Assembly: GCA_945862545.1 (NCBI GenBank)
Contig: CAMAYS010000149.1
Location: 1 to 5,034 of the forward strand
DNA from: Casp-actino8 sp945862545
GTDB taxonomy: Bacteria; Actinomycetota; Acidimicrobiia; Acidimicrobiales; Ilumatobacteraceae
Direction: 5' to 3'
DNA length: 5,034 nt
Shown here one piece after another: positions 1 through 5,034 of the stretch (its first letter is position 1; each line of letters begins with the position of its first letter). The position numbers and the translations under genes are program-made. The notes under the pieces were generated by a model. The model made no database searches, had not been told where the DNA came from, and saw nothing but the letters and a program-made list of their open reading frames with translations.

Positions 1-752
1 AAGAGGTCAGTCCAGACATCTTTCATATCGCCGATACGTCGCTTGCCATCGCGCAATAATGCGAGACCGATATTGGCGCGATTGCCAGGAAGCGGAAAAC
101 TCCAGGCGTAACCCGGCAACAAATCTGCGTCAAACCAAATGATCAATCGTTGTGCTGCTGTGCCTGTGACATTGCTGGCGTATTGGCGAAAGGCGTGCCA
201 TTCACCGAGGTATCCGGGCTCGGAGAGACCGAGTGACTTGCGCACTGGACTCCACATTCCATCGGCTGCAATGAGCCATGTGCTGCGAAAGCAACGCGGT
301 GCATCATTGGCACGTACCGAAACAAAAAGTTGCTCACTGTTGACACTCAGCGATTCATATGCGCAGTTCTCTATAACGGTGATTCCTTCGTCCCGAGCCT
401 GCGTGAGTAAGGCGTTATCAAGTTCAAGGCGCGGAGTGACGGCAGCAAATTTTCCGCTTGTCGGCAAGGGCACACACACTTCGCGTCCACTTGGCGAGCG
501 CAACCAAGCGGCCTCAACATCAAACCACGAAGGTACGGTCGCTGGATCAAAGTTGAGTTTTTCAAGTTCCCGTAATGCCAACGTGGTGAGGCCATCGCCG
601 CAACATTTATCGCGTGGAAATTGTGCCTTGTCAATCACGATGACGTGCAACCCAGCACGTGTGGCGGTGATCGCCGCGGCAATGCCAGCGGGACCCGCCC
701 CGACGATCAGCAGATCACAGTCAGATGGGGTTATTTGACCGTCGAGTGTCAC
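1..752 (-). CDS. Geranylgeranyl reductase-family FAD-dependent oxidoreductase (N-terminal 250 residues, cut by window edge)
   Basis: This is a flavoprotein that probably reduces double bonds in prenyl chains, such as the menaquinone side chain or isoprenoid lipids. The minus strand reads open from GTG (750-752) to the left edge, giving 250 residues, while relatives run to roughly 400. Residues 14-23 (DLLIVGAGPAG region) form the FAD dinucleotide-binding glycine motif G18-x-G20-x-x-G23, and D41 ends the second strand. PRDKCCGDGL (46-55) is the family's cysteine-containing motif, AADGMWSPVR (162-171) is the second FAD motif, and PGYAWSFP (213-220) matches the family's substrate-pocket Y-x-W-x-F-P signature. 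A TAG lies four codons upstream, so GTG is the only reasonable start. No Shine-Dalgarno is visible, but TAGCCT sits six bases upstream, which would suit a leaderless transcript. It is divergent from the dehydrogenase at 870. The family is secure; the substrate is not, and actinobacterial MenJ-type menaquinone reductases are one possible relative. Confidence 0.9.
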   Translation of the reverse strand, partial: MTLDGQITPSDCDLLIVGAGPAGIAAAITATRAGLHVIVIDKAQFPRDKCCGDGLTTLALRELEKLNFDPATVPSWFDVEAAWLRSPSGREVCVPLPTSGKFAAVTPRLELDNALLTQARDEGITVIENCAYESLSVNSEQLFVSVRANDAPRCFRSTWLIAADGMWSPVRKSLGLSEPGYLGEWHAFRQYASNVTGTAAQRLIIWFDADLLPGYAWSFPLPGNRANIGLALLRDGKRRIGDMKDVWTDL

Positions 753-810
753 ATTGTCAGGCTAGAAGCGAGCATCGATTGGTGCGCTACCCAATGCCAT
801 TCTCTATGAT

Positions 811-826
811 TGAAATGTACATGTCA
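811..826. promoter_or_regulatory. Candidate operator, 16-bp imperfect palindrome
   Basis: TGAAATGTACATGTCA has seven of eight base pairs symmetric about its centre, with a perfect ATGTACAT core (815-822). It begins directly after the TATGAT -10 box, so it covers the expected transcription start of the dehydrogenase/hydratase pair. A dimeric repressor bound here would block initiation. TetR-family regulators often control actinobacterial acyl-CoA genes, but no regulator gene lies in the window. I do not recognise the site as a known operator. Confidence 0.4.
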
Positions 827-858
827 CATCCATTGTGGGTGAGACGACGAAATTGAAT

Positions 859-862
859 GGAG
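859..862 (+). promoter_or_regulatory. Ribosome binding site of the dehydrogenase
   Basis: GGAG lies seven bases before the ATG at 870, a normal Shine-Dalgarno spacing. It supports this ATG as the start. Confidence 0.7.
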
Positions 863-869
863 ATCCGAG

Positions 870-1790
870 ATGGCTCGGTTATGTGAAGGAAAAGTTGCAA
901 TTGTGACCGGAGCCGGTCGTGGAATCGGACGTGAACACGCCCTCAGTTTGGCATCTCAAGGTGCCAAGGTTGTGGTGAATGACCTGGGCGGCAATGTTGA
1001 TGGAAGCGGTGGAGACCTCAGTCCTGCTGATCAAGTGGTGGCCGAAATTCGCGGCATGGGTGGCGAGGCTGTTTCCAATGGTGACAGTGTCAGCGATTGG
1101 GCGGGAGCAGAGCGTCTGATCAATACCGCGATTGAGGCATTTGGCGATCTCAACATCGTTGTCAATAACGCAGGTATCTTGCGCGACCGCATGTTGTTCT
1201 CAATGTCTGAAGCAGAGTGGGATGCGGTCATCAACGTGCACCTCAAAGGAACTTTCGCTCCGACACGCTTTGCATGCGTGTACTGGCGTGAGCAGTCCAA
1301 GGCGGGCAAGCCAGTGTCGGGCCGCATCATCAACACCACGTCGGTGTCAGGCATTTACGGCAACCCTGGGCAAACCAACTACGGAGCGGCCAAGGCTGGT
1401 ATCGCATCATTCACCAACATCGCTGCTTTGGAAATGTCGCGCTATGGCGTGACAGTTAATGCTGTTGCTCCCGTGGCTTTGACTCGTATGACCGAAGGTC
1501 TCGGACCAGCGCCAGAGAGCGATGAAGAACGAGAGAAGCGTTCGCCACGTTGGATCGCACCGATTGTTACGTGGTTGGCTTCTGATGAAGCGGCAGGCGT
1601 GACGGGACGCATCTTCGAAGCGAGTGGCGATATTTTGGCTGTCTCAGAAGGTTGGGTCCGTGGACCAAAGCATGCACCGGTTGACGACCCGACCATTCTT
1701 GGTCCGATTGTGGCTGAATTGTTGGCCAAGGCTCGCAAAAACTCGGGTATGGACGGAACTCCAGGCGGCTGGCCGCAGCCGCGCTCGTAA
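870..1790 (+). CDS. Short-chain dehydrogenase, MFE-2/HSD17B4-like (3R)-hydroxyacyl-CoA dehydrogenase
   Basis: This 306-residue cytosolic SDR probably oxidises (3R)-hydroxyacyl-CoA to 3-ketoacyl-CoA with NAD+. The Rossmann motif T13-G-x-x-x-G-I-G20 is followed by D38 at the end of the second strand, which favours NAD+ over NADP+. NNAG spans 99-102. The catalytic tetrad N122, S158, Y171 and K175 is intact. Several traits point to the peroxisomal multifunctional enzyme type 2 subfamily rather than FabG. These are the glycine-rich insert NDLGG... (37-50), LRDR (104-107), SGIYGN (160-165), and APV (200-202) where classical SDRs have a P-G pair. A C-terminal extension of about 50 residues past the usual 250-residue core also fits. 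The ATG has a good Shine-Dalgarno. The gene is followed by the hydratase 2 gene on the same strand, which supports a beta-oxidation role. Related actinobacterial enzymes act on steroid side chains or 17-hydroxysteroids, so the exact substrate stays open. Confidence 0.9.
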   Translation: MARLCEGKVAIVTGAGRGIGREHALSLASQGAKVVVNDLGGNVDGSGGDLSPADQVVAEIRGMGGEAVSNGDSVSDWAGAERLINTAIEAFGDLNIVVNNAGILRDRMLFSMSEAEWDAVINVHLKGTFAPTRFACVYWREQSKAGKPVSGRIINTTSVSGIYGNPGQTNYGAAKAGIASFTNIAALEMSRYGVTVNAVAPVALTRMTEGLGPAPESDEEREKRSPRWIAPIVTWLASDEAAGVTGRIFEASGDILAVSEGWVRGPKHAPVDDPTILGPIVAELLAKARKNSGMDGTPGGWPQPRS

Positions 1791-1843
1791 ATTGGTCCCG
1801 TAAAGAACTAGAACCTGTACATCACTACTTAAGGAGAAATGCA
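1791..1843 (+). promoter_or_regulatory. Intergenic gap with strong ribosome binding site
   Basis: These 53 bases separate the dehydrogenase stop from the hydratase start. AAGGAG (1831-1836) is a strong Shine-Dalgarno seven bases before the ATG at 1844. It rules out the out-of-frame ATG at 1839, which is too close. I see no terminator hairpin, so read-through from the dehydrogenase is expected. TGTACAT (1816-1822) repeats the core of the operator candidate upstream of the operon. Confidence 0.6.
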
Positions 1844-2695
1844 ATGCCATTGAATCCATCTGCTGTCGGCGCTGTCGGCGATATTCGTACCATGTCATGG
1901 AATTCGAAAGATGCTTTGTTGTATGCCGTGGGAATTGGAGCAGGTCAAAGCGATCTGCCATTCACCACAGAGAACACCAAAGACATTCAGCAAGTTGTCT
2001 TTCCAACCTTTGCTGTTGTCGCTGGCTCCGGCACTGCTTCAGCGGGCAAGAGTGCGATGAGTGAAATCGGTTCATTCAACTTCGCGATGTTGGTGCACGG
2101 TTCGCAAGCGATCACACTGCATCGTCCGATCCCTGTTGAGGCTGAAGTGACAGTGCAAGACAAAGTTGTAGCGATGTACGACAAGGGCAAGGCCGCAGTT
2201 GTTGTGACTGAAGCCGAGACCAAGTTGAAGAGTGGTGAATTGTTGTGGACCACACGTTCATCAGTTTTCATTCGTGGTGAAGGCGGATGGGACGGCGACC
2301 GCGGACCATCGGGACCTCAGAATGTTCCACCAGAGCGTACGCCCGATCACGAAGTGACATTGCAGACCTCACCTGATCAGGCTTTCGTGTATCGCCTCTC
2401 GGGCGACCGTAACCCTCTGCACACCGATCCATCTTTCGCTGCTATCGGCGGATTTGATCGCCCGATCTTGCACGGTTTGTGCTCGTATGGTTTCACTGGA
2501 CGCGCTTTACTCGGGGCATTGTGTAACAACGATGTCACCAAGTTCAATCACATTGAAGGTCGTTTCTCTTCACCGGTCATGCCAGGTGATGCTCTGACCG
2601 TGCGGATGTGGACAATCGCCTCAGGTGAAACAGTGTTCACAACGTCAGTCGGTGATCGAGTTGTGATCGATCAAGGTCTCGTGCGTCACTCCTGA
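1844..2695 (+). CDS. MaoC-like double-hotdog (R)-specific enoyl-CoA hydratase 2
   Basis: This 283-residue enzyme probably hydrates trans-2-enoyl-CoA to (3R)-hydroxyacyl-CoA, the substrate of the neighbouring dehydrogenase. Residues of roughly 10-145 form a non-catalytic N-terminal hotdog fold and 165-283 the catalytic MaoC hotdog. The hydratase 2 signature YRLSGDRNPLHTDP (183-196) carries the catalytic pair D188 and H193, spaced as Asp510/His515 are in human HSD17B4. DRPILHG (205-211) is the usual downstream part of the MaoC motif. There is no signal peptide or membrane segment. Length and domain order match the hydratase 2 unit of multifunctional enzyme type 2 and actinobacterial hydratases of the HtdY/Rv3389c kind. 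Codons 7-12 are a perfect 9-bp tandem duplication encoding AVGAVG. The gene ends two bases from the stop of the convergent nucS. Confidence 0.92.
   Translation: MPLNPSAVGAVGDIRTMSWNSKDALLYAVGIGAGQSDLPFTTENTKDIQQVVFPTFAVVAGSGTASAGKSAMSEIGSFNFAMLVHGSQAITLHRPIPVEAEVTVQDKVVAMYDKGKAAVVVTEAETKLKSGELLWTTRSSVFIRGEGGWDGDRGPSGPQNVPPERTPDHEVTLQTSPDQAFVYRLSGDRNPLHTDPSFAAIGGFDRPILHGLCSYGFTGRALLGALCNNDVTKFNHIEGRFSSPVMPGDALTVRMWTIASGETVFTTSVGDRVVIDQGLVRHS
1862..1879 (+). repeat. 9-bp perfect tandem duplication inside the hydratase gene
   Basis: GCTGTCGGC occurs twice in a row, in frame, encoding Ala-Val-Gly twice at residues 7-12. It lies in the poorly conserved N-terminus, before the first hotdog core, and probably arose by replication slippage. 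Confidence 0.7.
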
Positions 2696-2697
2696 AT

Positions 2698-3357
2698 TCA
2701 GAAGAGGCGTAGTTCTTCTGGTCGACGGCCGCGGAGATCTTCATAGTCAACTTCTGCCCAAGCAATTCCTCGTTGTTCGGCCATTGTGCGCGCTTGGGGT
2801 TTAATAACTTGGGCCACAAAGATTCCACGCAATCCTTTGAGGTTGGCATCTGGACGCAAGAGTTCGAGATAACGCGCAAGTTGTTCAACGCCGTCAATCT
2901 CGCCACGACGTTTGATTTCAATGGCCACGGAATTTCCATGACGGTCAATGCACATCAAGTCAACGGGACCAATGGGCGTGGGCCATTCGCGACGCACGAG
3001 AATGAGACCATCTTCAATTGTCTCGGGCAGAGCTGCAAGAAGTTCTTGTAGATGTGCCTCGACGCCGTCTTTTTGTAAACCAGGATCCTCGCCAAACTCT
3101 TGAGCGTGATCGCTGAATATCTCGTGAAAAGTGATGGTGAGAGTTTCGCCCTTGGGATTAGTGACAACCCATTGACCATCTAACTCGACGATGGTGTTGG
3201 GTGCTGTCATCCAGTTCAGAGGTTTATACGCTCCACCATCGCTATGGATGGCCACGCAACCGTCGGCTTTGACCATCACTAAGCGAACTGCCTCTGGCAA
3301 CGTGGCATCGAGGCGACCGGCATATTGAACGCTGCAACGAGCGACGACAAGGCGCAT
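2698..3357 (-). CDS. nucS: Mismatch-specific endonuclease NucS (EndoMS)
   Basis: NucS cuts both strands at mismatched base pairs and underlies the non-canonical mismatch repair of actinobacteria, which lack MutS and MutL. The protein has 219 residues, close to the roughly 226 of the mycobacterial enzyme. The N-terminus MRLVVARC and the block GGAYKPLNWM (41-50) are typical of the N-terminal DNA-binding and dimerisation domain. The C-terminal RecB-like nuclease domain holds D133, then E147-I-K149 (PD-(D/E)xK type), and Q159 in GVEQLARYLE. All catalytic residues are present. The last residues, ELRLF, resemble the C-terminal sliding-clamp binding motif described for actinobacterial NucS. The start is set by the conserved N-terminus, although its Shine-Dalgarno is weak. 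The gene lies 21 bp downstream of the ABC1 kinase on the same strand, so the two are probably co-transcribed. Its 3' end faces the hydratase gene across two bases. Confidence 0.96.
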   Translation of the reverse strand: MRLVVARCSVQYAGRLDATLPEAVRLVMVKADGCVAIHSDGGAYKPLNWMTAPNTIVELDGQWVVTNPKGETLTITFHEIFSDHAQEFGEDPGLQKDGVEAHLQELLAALPETIEDGLILVRREWPTPIGPVDLMCIDRHGNSVAIEIKRRGEIDGVEQLARYLELLRPDANLKGLRGIFVAQVIKPQARTMAEQRGIAWAEVDYEDLRGRRPEELRLF

Positions 3358-3378
3358 AACGAGAACCCAACCTAGTTG

Positions 3379-4980
3379 TTAATGACCCACATGATCGCGC
3401 ATGCGTTTTTGGATCAGATCACGTCTGGCCTGAAGTTCTTTATAGGTCATGCGGTCAACGTTATCTTCGAGTCCCAAACTGGCTTTGACTCCAGACATAT
3501 CGAAGGCAACTGCGTCGGGATCAACTCCGAGTTCTTTACCGAGGCGGTCTCCATGGCGTTGCGCGAACATCATGGAGATATTGGCGACTTCGCCGAGGAT
3601 GTCAAGTTCGGGTGCCAGACGCGAGATCGCCCCATCAAGAAACACCATGTTTTTGACATAGAGCATGAGTTCTTTGGGCAAACTTGCCCCATATCCGAGG
3701 AGGGCTTTGATCACTCTTTGCACCTCAGTGACCATTTGCTCACCCGACAGTGTGGTTGGGTCAATGGTGGCTTGATCTAGACGTAGATCTTTAATGACAG
3801 CGCCTAGATCTGTGTCCATTGGTAGTGCGCCCAAATCGCGTAGCGCAGTCATCTGGCCCATGACGTCGTTGGTTGTTGCGCTGAGCATCAGTCGTAGAAA
3901 GGCCAGACGACGTTCTTGTGACAAGCGTGCCACAATGCCGAAATCGAGAAGCGCTGTTCGTCCATCTTGCAGGACGAATAAGTTGCCGCCGTGAAGGTCG
4001 CCGTGGAAAATACCGTGGATCATCGCGCCTTCCATAAAGGCGATCATGCCAGTGCGAATCACTGCTTCTGTATCAATGCCAGCGTCTTTCATGCCAGCCA
4101 CATCATCAAAGTTAAAGCCAGAGATGCGCTCCATCACGAGGACACGGCGCGTCACAAGAGTGGGGTGGGGTCGTGGAACGATGTAGCCCTCTTGTCCCAA
4201 GTCATGCAACATTGCCGCGACATCAAGCATGTTGGATGCTTCCAAACGAAAGTCGAGTTCTTCAACAATGGTTTCGGCAAAAAGTTCAACAAGAGCTGGA
4301 GGATTCGCCAACGCAGAAATGGGGATACGACCGACAAGGTATGGGGCGATCCATGCCATGACTGTGAGGTCTTTGCGCACCAGGCTCGCCACTCGGGGTC
4401 GTTGTACTTTGACGACGACATCTTCGCCTGTGAGCAGACGGGCTGCGTGGACTTGGGCGATGGATGCTGCAGCTAATTCTTTTTCATCAAACCATTCGAA
4501 GACATCTTCAAGACGCGCTCCCAAATCTTGTTCAACAGTTTGGCGCACAGTGGAGAATGGCTCGGCGGGAACTTGGTCACGACATTTTTTGAATTGGTCA
4601 ACGAGTTCAGGAGGAAACAGACCTTCTCCAGAAGAAATGATTTGACCCAACTTGATGTAGGTCGGACCAAGAGTTTCGACTGCTTTTCTCAGGCGCAAAG
4701 AAACGTCAGCTTGGCTAGCGGAGCGATCGACATATTTGTTGCGCTTCTTTTTTATGAACCAAGGAGCAAGTGCCTTGACAATGTTGATGGTCACTGTGAT
4801 GACGCGTCCCCCTGGTGGCAGACGACGTGGCGTTGTCAGGACCGGAACTTCCGCATTCGCCTGAGAGCGGAGGGCCTGCGTAGATCCCAACCAGCGAATG
4901 CTCTGACGATCTAGTTCCCACGGACCCCGCTCGGTAAATGAACCCCACTGCAAGTCACGGGAACGATCATTGGGAGACAT
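3379..4980 (-). CDS. ABC1/UbiB-family atypical protein kinase-like protein
   Basis: Members of this family (UbiB, ADCK3/Coq8) are ATP-binding proteins needed for quinone or other isoprenoid-lipid metabolism; actinobacterial roles are mostly unknown. In the longer GTG-start numbering (537 residues), the motifs in order are K114-x-G-Q117 with SSGEGLFPPEL after it, the alanine-rich loop AAAS (174-177) that replaces the kinase P-loop, the ATP-contacting K195, E245-x-D247, the catalytic HGDLHGGN (330-337) and the metal-binding DFG (350-352). All are intact. A moderately hydrophobic stretch at 64-80 precedes a KKKRNK basic run and may touch the membrane. The two C-terminal transmembrane helices of E. 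coli UbiB are absent and the tail is charged. I place the start at the ATG 4978-4980 (533 residues) because AGGTGA, a six-base match to the anti-Shine-Dalgarno, ends eight bases before it. An in-frame GTG at 4992 lies within that site. nucS follows in the same direction. Confidence 0.93.
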   Translation of the reverse strand: MSPNDRSRDLQWGSFTERGPWELDRQSIRWLGSTQALRSQANAEVPVLTTPRRLPPGGRVITVTINIVKALAPWFIKKKRNKYVDRSASQADVSLRLRKAVETLGPTYIKLGQIISSGEGLFPPELVDQFKKCRDQVPAEPFSTVRQTVEQDLGARLEDVFEWFDEKELAAASIAQVHAARLLTGEDVVVKVQRPRVASLVRKDLTVMAWIAPYLVGRIPISALANPPALVELFAETIVEELDFRLEASNMLDVAAMLHDLGQEGYIVPRPHPTLVTRRVLVMERISGFNFDDVAGMKDAGIDTEAVIRTGMIAFMEGAMIHGIFHGDLHGGNLFVLQDGRTALLDFGIVARLSQERRLAFLRLMLSATTNDVMGQMTALRDLGALPMDTDLGAVIKDLRLDQATIDPTTLSGEQMVTEVQRVIKALLGYGASLPKELMLYVKNMVFLDGAISRLAPELDILGEVANISMMFAQRHGDRLGKELGVDPDAVAFDMSGVKASLGLEDNVDRMTYKELQARRDLIQKRMRDHVGH

Positions 4981-5034
4981 TGATTCACTCACCTTGAGAG
5001 TCTGCCTGCGCCATCAGAAAATTTCCTGTCGGAG
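4981..5034. other. Upstream region of the kinase, no gene established
   Basis: On the minus strand all three frames meet a stop before the kinase ATG (at 5016-5014, 4991-4989 and 4987-4985), so an upstream same-strand gene could end here, but its identity cannot be told. On the plus strand the window ends in CGGAG, which could instead be the ribosome binding site of a divergent gene starting just past the edge. A near-palindrome, CAGAAAATTTCCTG (5015-5028), has six of seven pairs symmetric. Confidence 0.35.
4989..4994 (-). promoter_or_regulatory. Ribosome binding site that decides the kinase start
   Basis: The minus strand reads AGGTGA here, an exact match to part of the consensus complement of the 16S rRNA 3' end. 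It lies eight bases before the ATG at 4980. The competing GTG (4992-4990) overlaps this site and has no Shine-Dalgarno of its own, so the ATG is preferred. Confidence 0.6.

Larger units (their letters stand above)
753..869. promoter_or_regulatory. Divergent promoter region between reductase and dehydrogenase
   Basis: This 117-bp noncoding stretch must drive both the leftward reductase and the rightward dehydrogenase/hydratase pair. Rightward, TATGAT (805-810) is a five-of-six match to the bacterial -10 box. A weak -35-like TTGGTG lies at 779-784, but the 20-base spacer is longer than ideal. Leftward, TAGCCT (minus strand, 764-759) is placed so that transcription could begin at the GTG codon itself. 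An imperfect palindrome follows the rightward -10 box and is listed separately. The promoter assignments are read by eye and inferred. Confidence 0.5.

Noticed and set aside
139..738. 199-residue open frame on the plus strand
   Set aside because: It lies opposite the flavoprotein gene, whose minus-strand frame carries a full set of FAD and family motifs. The plus-strand product is Ser/Arg-rich with no recognisable domain.
826..838. CACA...TGTG inverted repeat in the divergent region
   Set aside because: It has only four-base arms around a non-symmetric centre, which is expected by chance.
2664..2673. Perfect 10-bp palindrome TGATCGATCA near the hydratase end, considered as a terminator stem
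   Set aside because: It lies inside the coding sequence, has no loop and no T-tract, and is explained by Val-Ile-Asp-Gln codons.
3991..4476. 161-residue plus-strand open frame (and 3376-3780, 134 residues)
   Set aside because: Both are antisense to the ABC1 kinase, whose motifs run through the same bases. Their products are rich in His and Cys and show no domain, as expected of shadow frames.
4990..4992. GTG as the kinase start
   Set aside because: It overlaps the AGGTGA ribosome binding site that serves the ATG at 4980 and has none of its own. It would add only four residues (MSES).
4985..5014. Tiny minus-strand frame ATG...TGA just before the kinase (product MAQADSQGE)
   Set aside because: It has nine codons, no ribosome binding site and no support. 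It could equally be the tail of a longer gene beyond the edge, which cannot be judged here.

Overview
This window looks like a piece of an actinobacterial chromosome of moderate GC (about half by eye). The strongest marker is a complete nucS gene. The NucS/EndoMS mismatch endonuclease is known mainly from Actinobacteria and some Archaea. An MFE-2-type dehydrogenase/hydratase pair and a geranylgeranyl-reductase-type flavoprotein fit the same assignment. The modest GC makes an aquatic, Acidimicrobiia-like lineage my best guess, but that is inference. I see no rRNA, tRNA, CRISPR array, insertion sequence or phage gene.

Layout. Positions 1-752 (minus strand) hold the N-terminal 250 residues of an FAD-dependent geranylgeranyl reductase-family enzyme, which continues past the left edge. 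A 117-bp divergent promoter region (753-869) separates it from a plus-strand pair. The pair is a short-chain dehydrogenase (870-1790) and, 53 bp later, a double-hotdog MaoC-type enoyl-CoA hydratase 2 (1844-2695). Two bases beyond the hydratase stop lies the stop of a minus-strand pair. That pair is transcribed as an ABC1/UbiB-family atypical kinase (4980-3379) followed 21 bp later by nucS (3357-2698). The last 54 bases (4981-5034) hold the kinase ribosome binding site and no coding frame I can establish.

How the genes work together. The dehydrogenase and hydratase correspond, in order, to the first two enzymatic domains of eukaryotic peroxisomal multifunctional enzyme type 2 (HSD17B4). Together they would carry out the hydration and (3R)-hydroxyacyl-CoA oxidation steps of a beta-oxidation cycle, perhaps on branched or steroid-derived acyl-CoAs. 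The divergent reductase probably acts on prenyl chains, for example of menaquinone or lipids. The ABC1 kinase belongs to a family tied to quinone and isoprenoid-lipid metabolism. NucS is a DNA mismatch repair enzyme, and its apparent co-transcription with the kinase is the least expected link here.

I found no clearly new system. The best leads are a near-perfect 16-bp palindrome just after a good -10 box in the divergent promoter, the recurrence of its TGTACAT core in the next gap of the same operon, and the kinase-nucS pairing.
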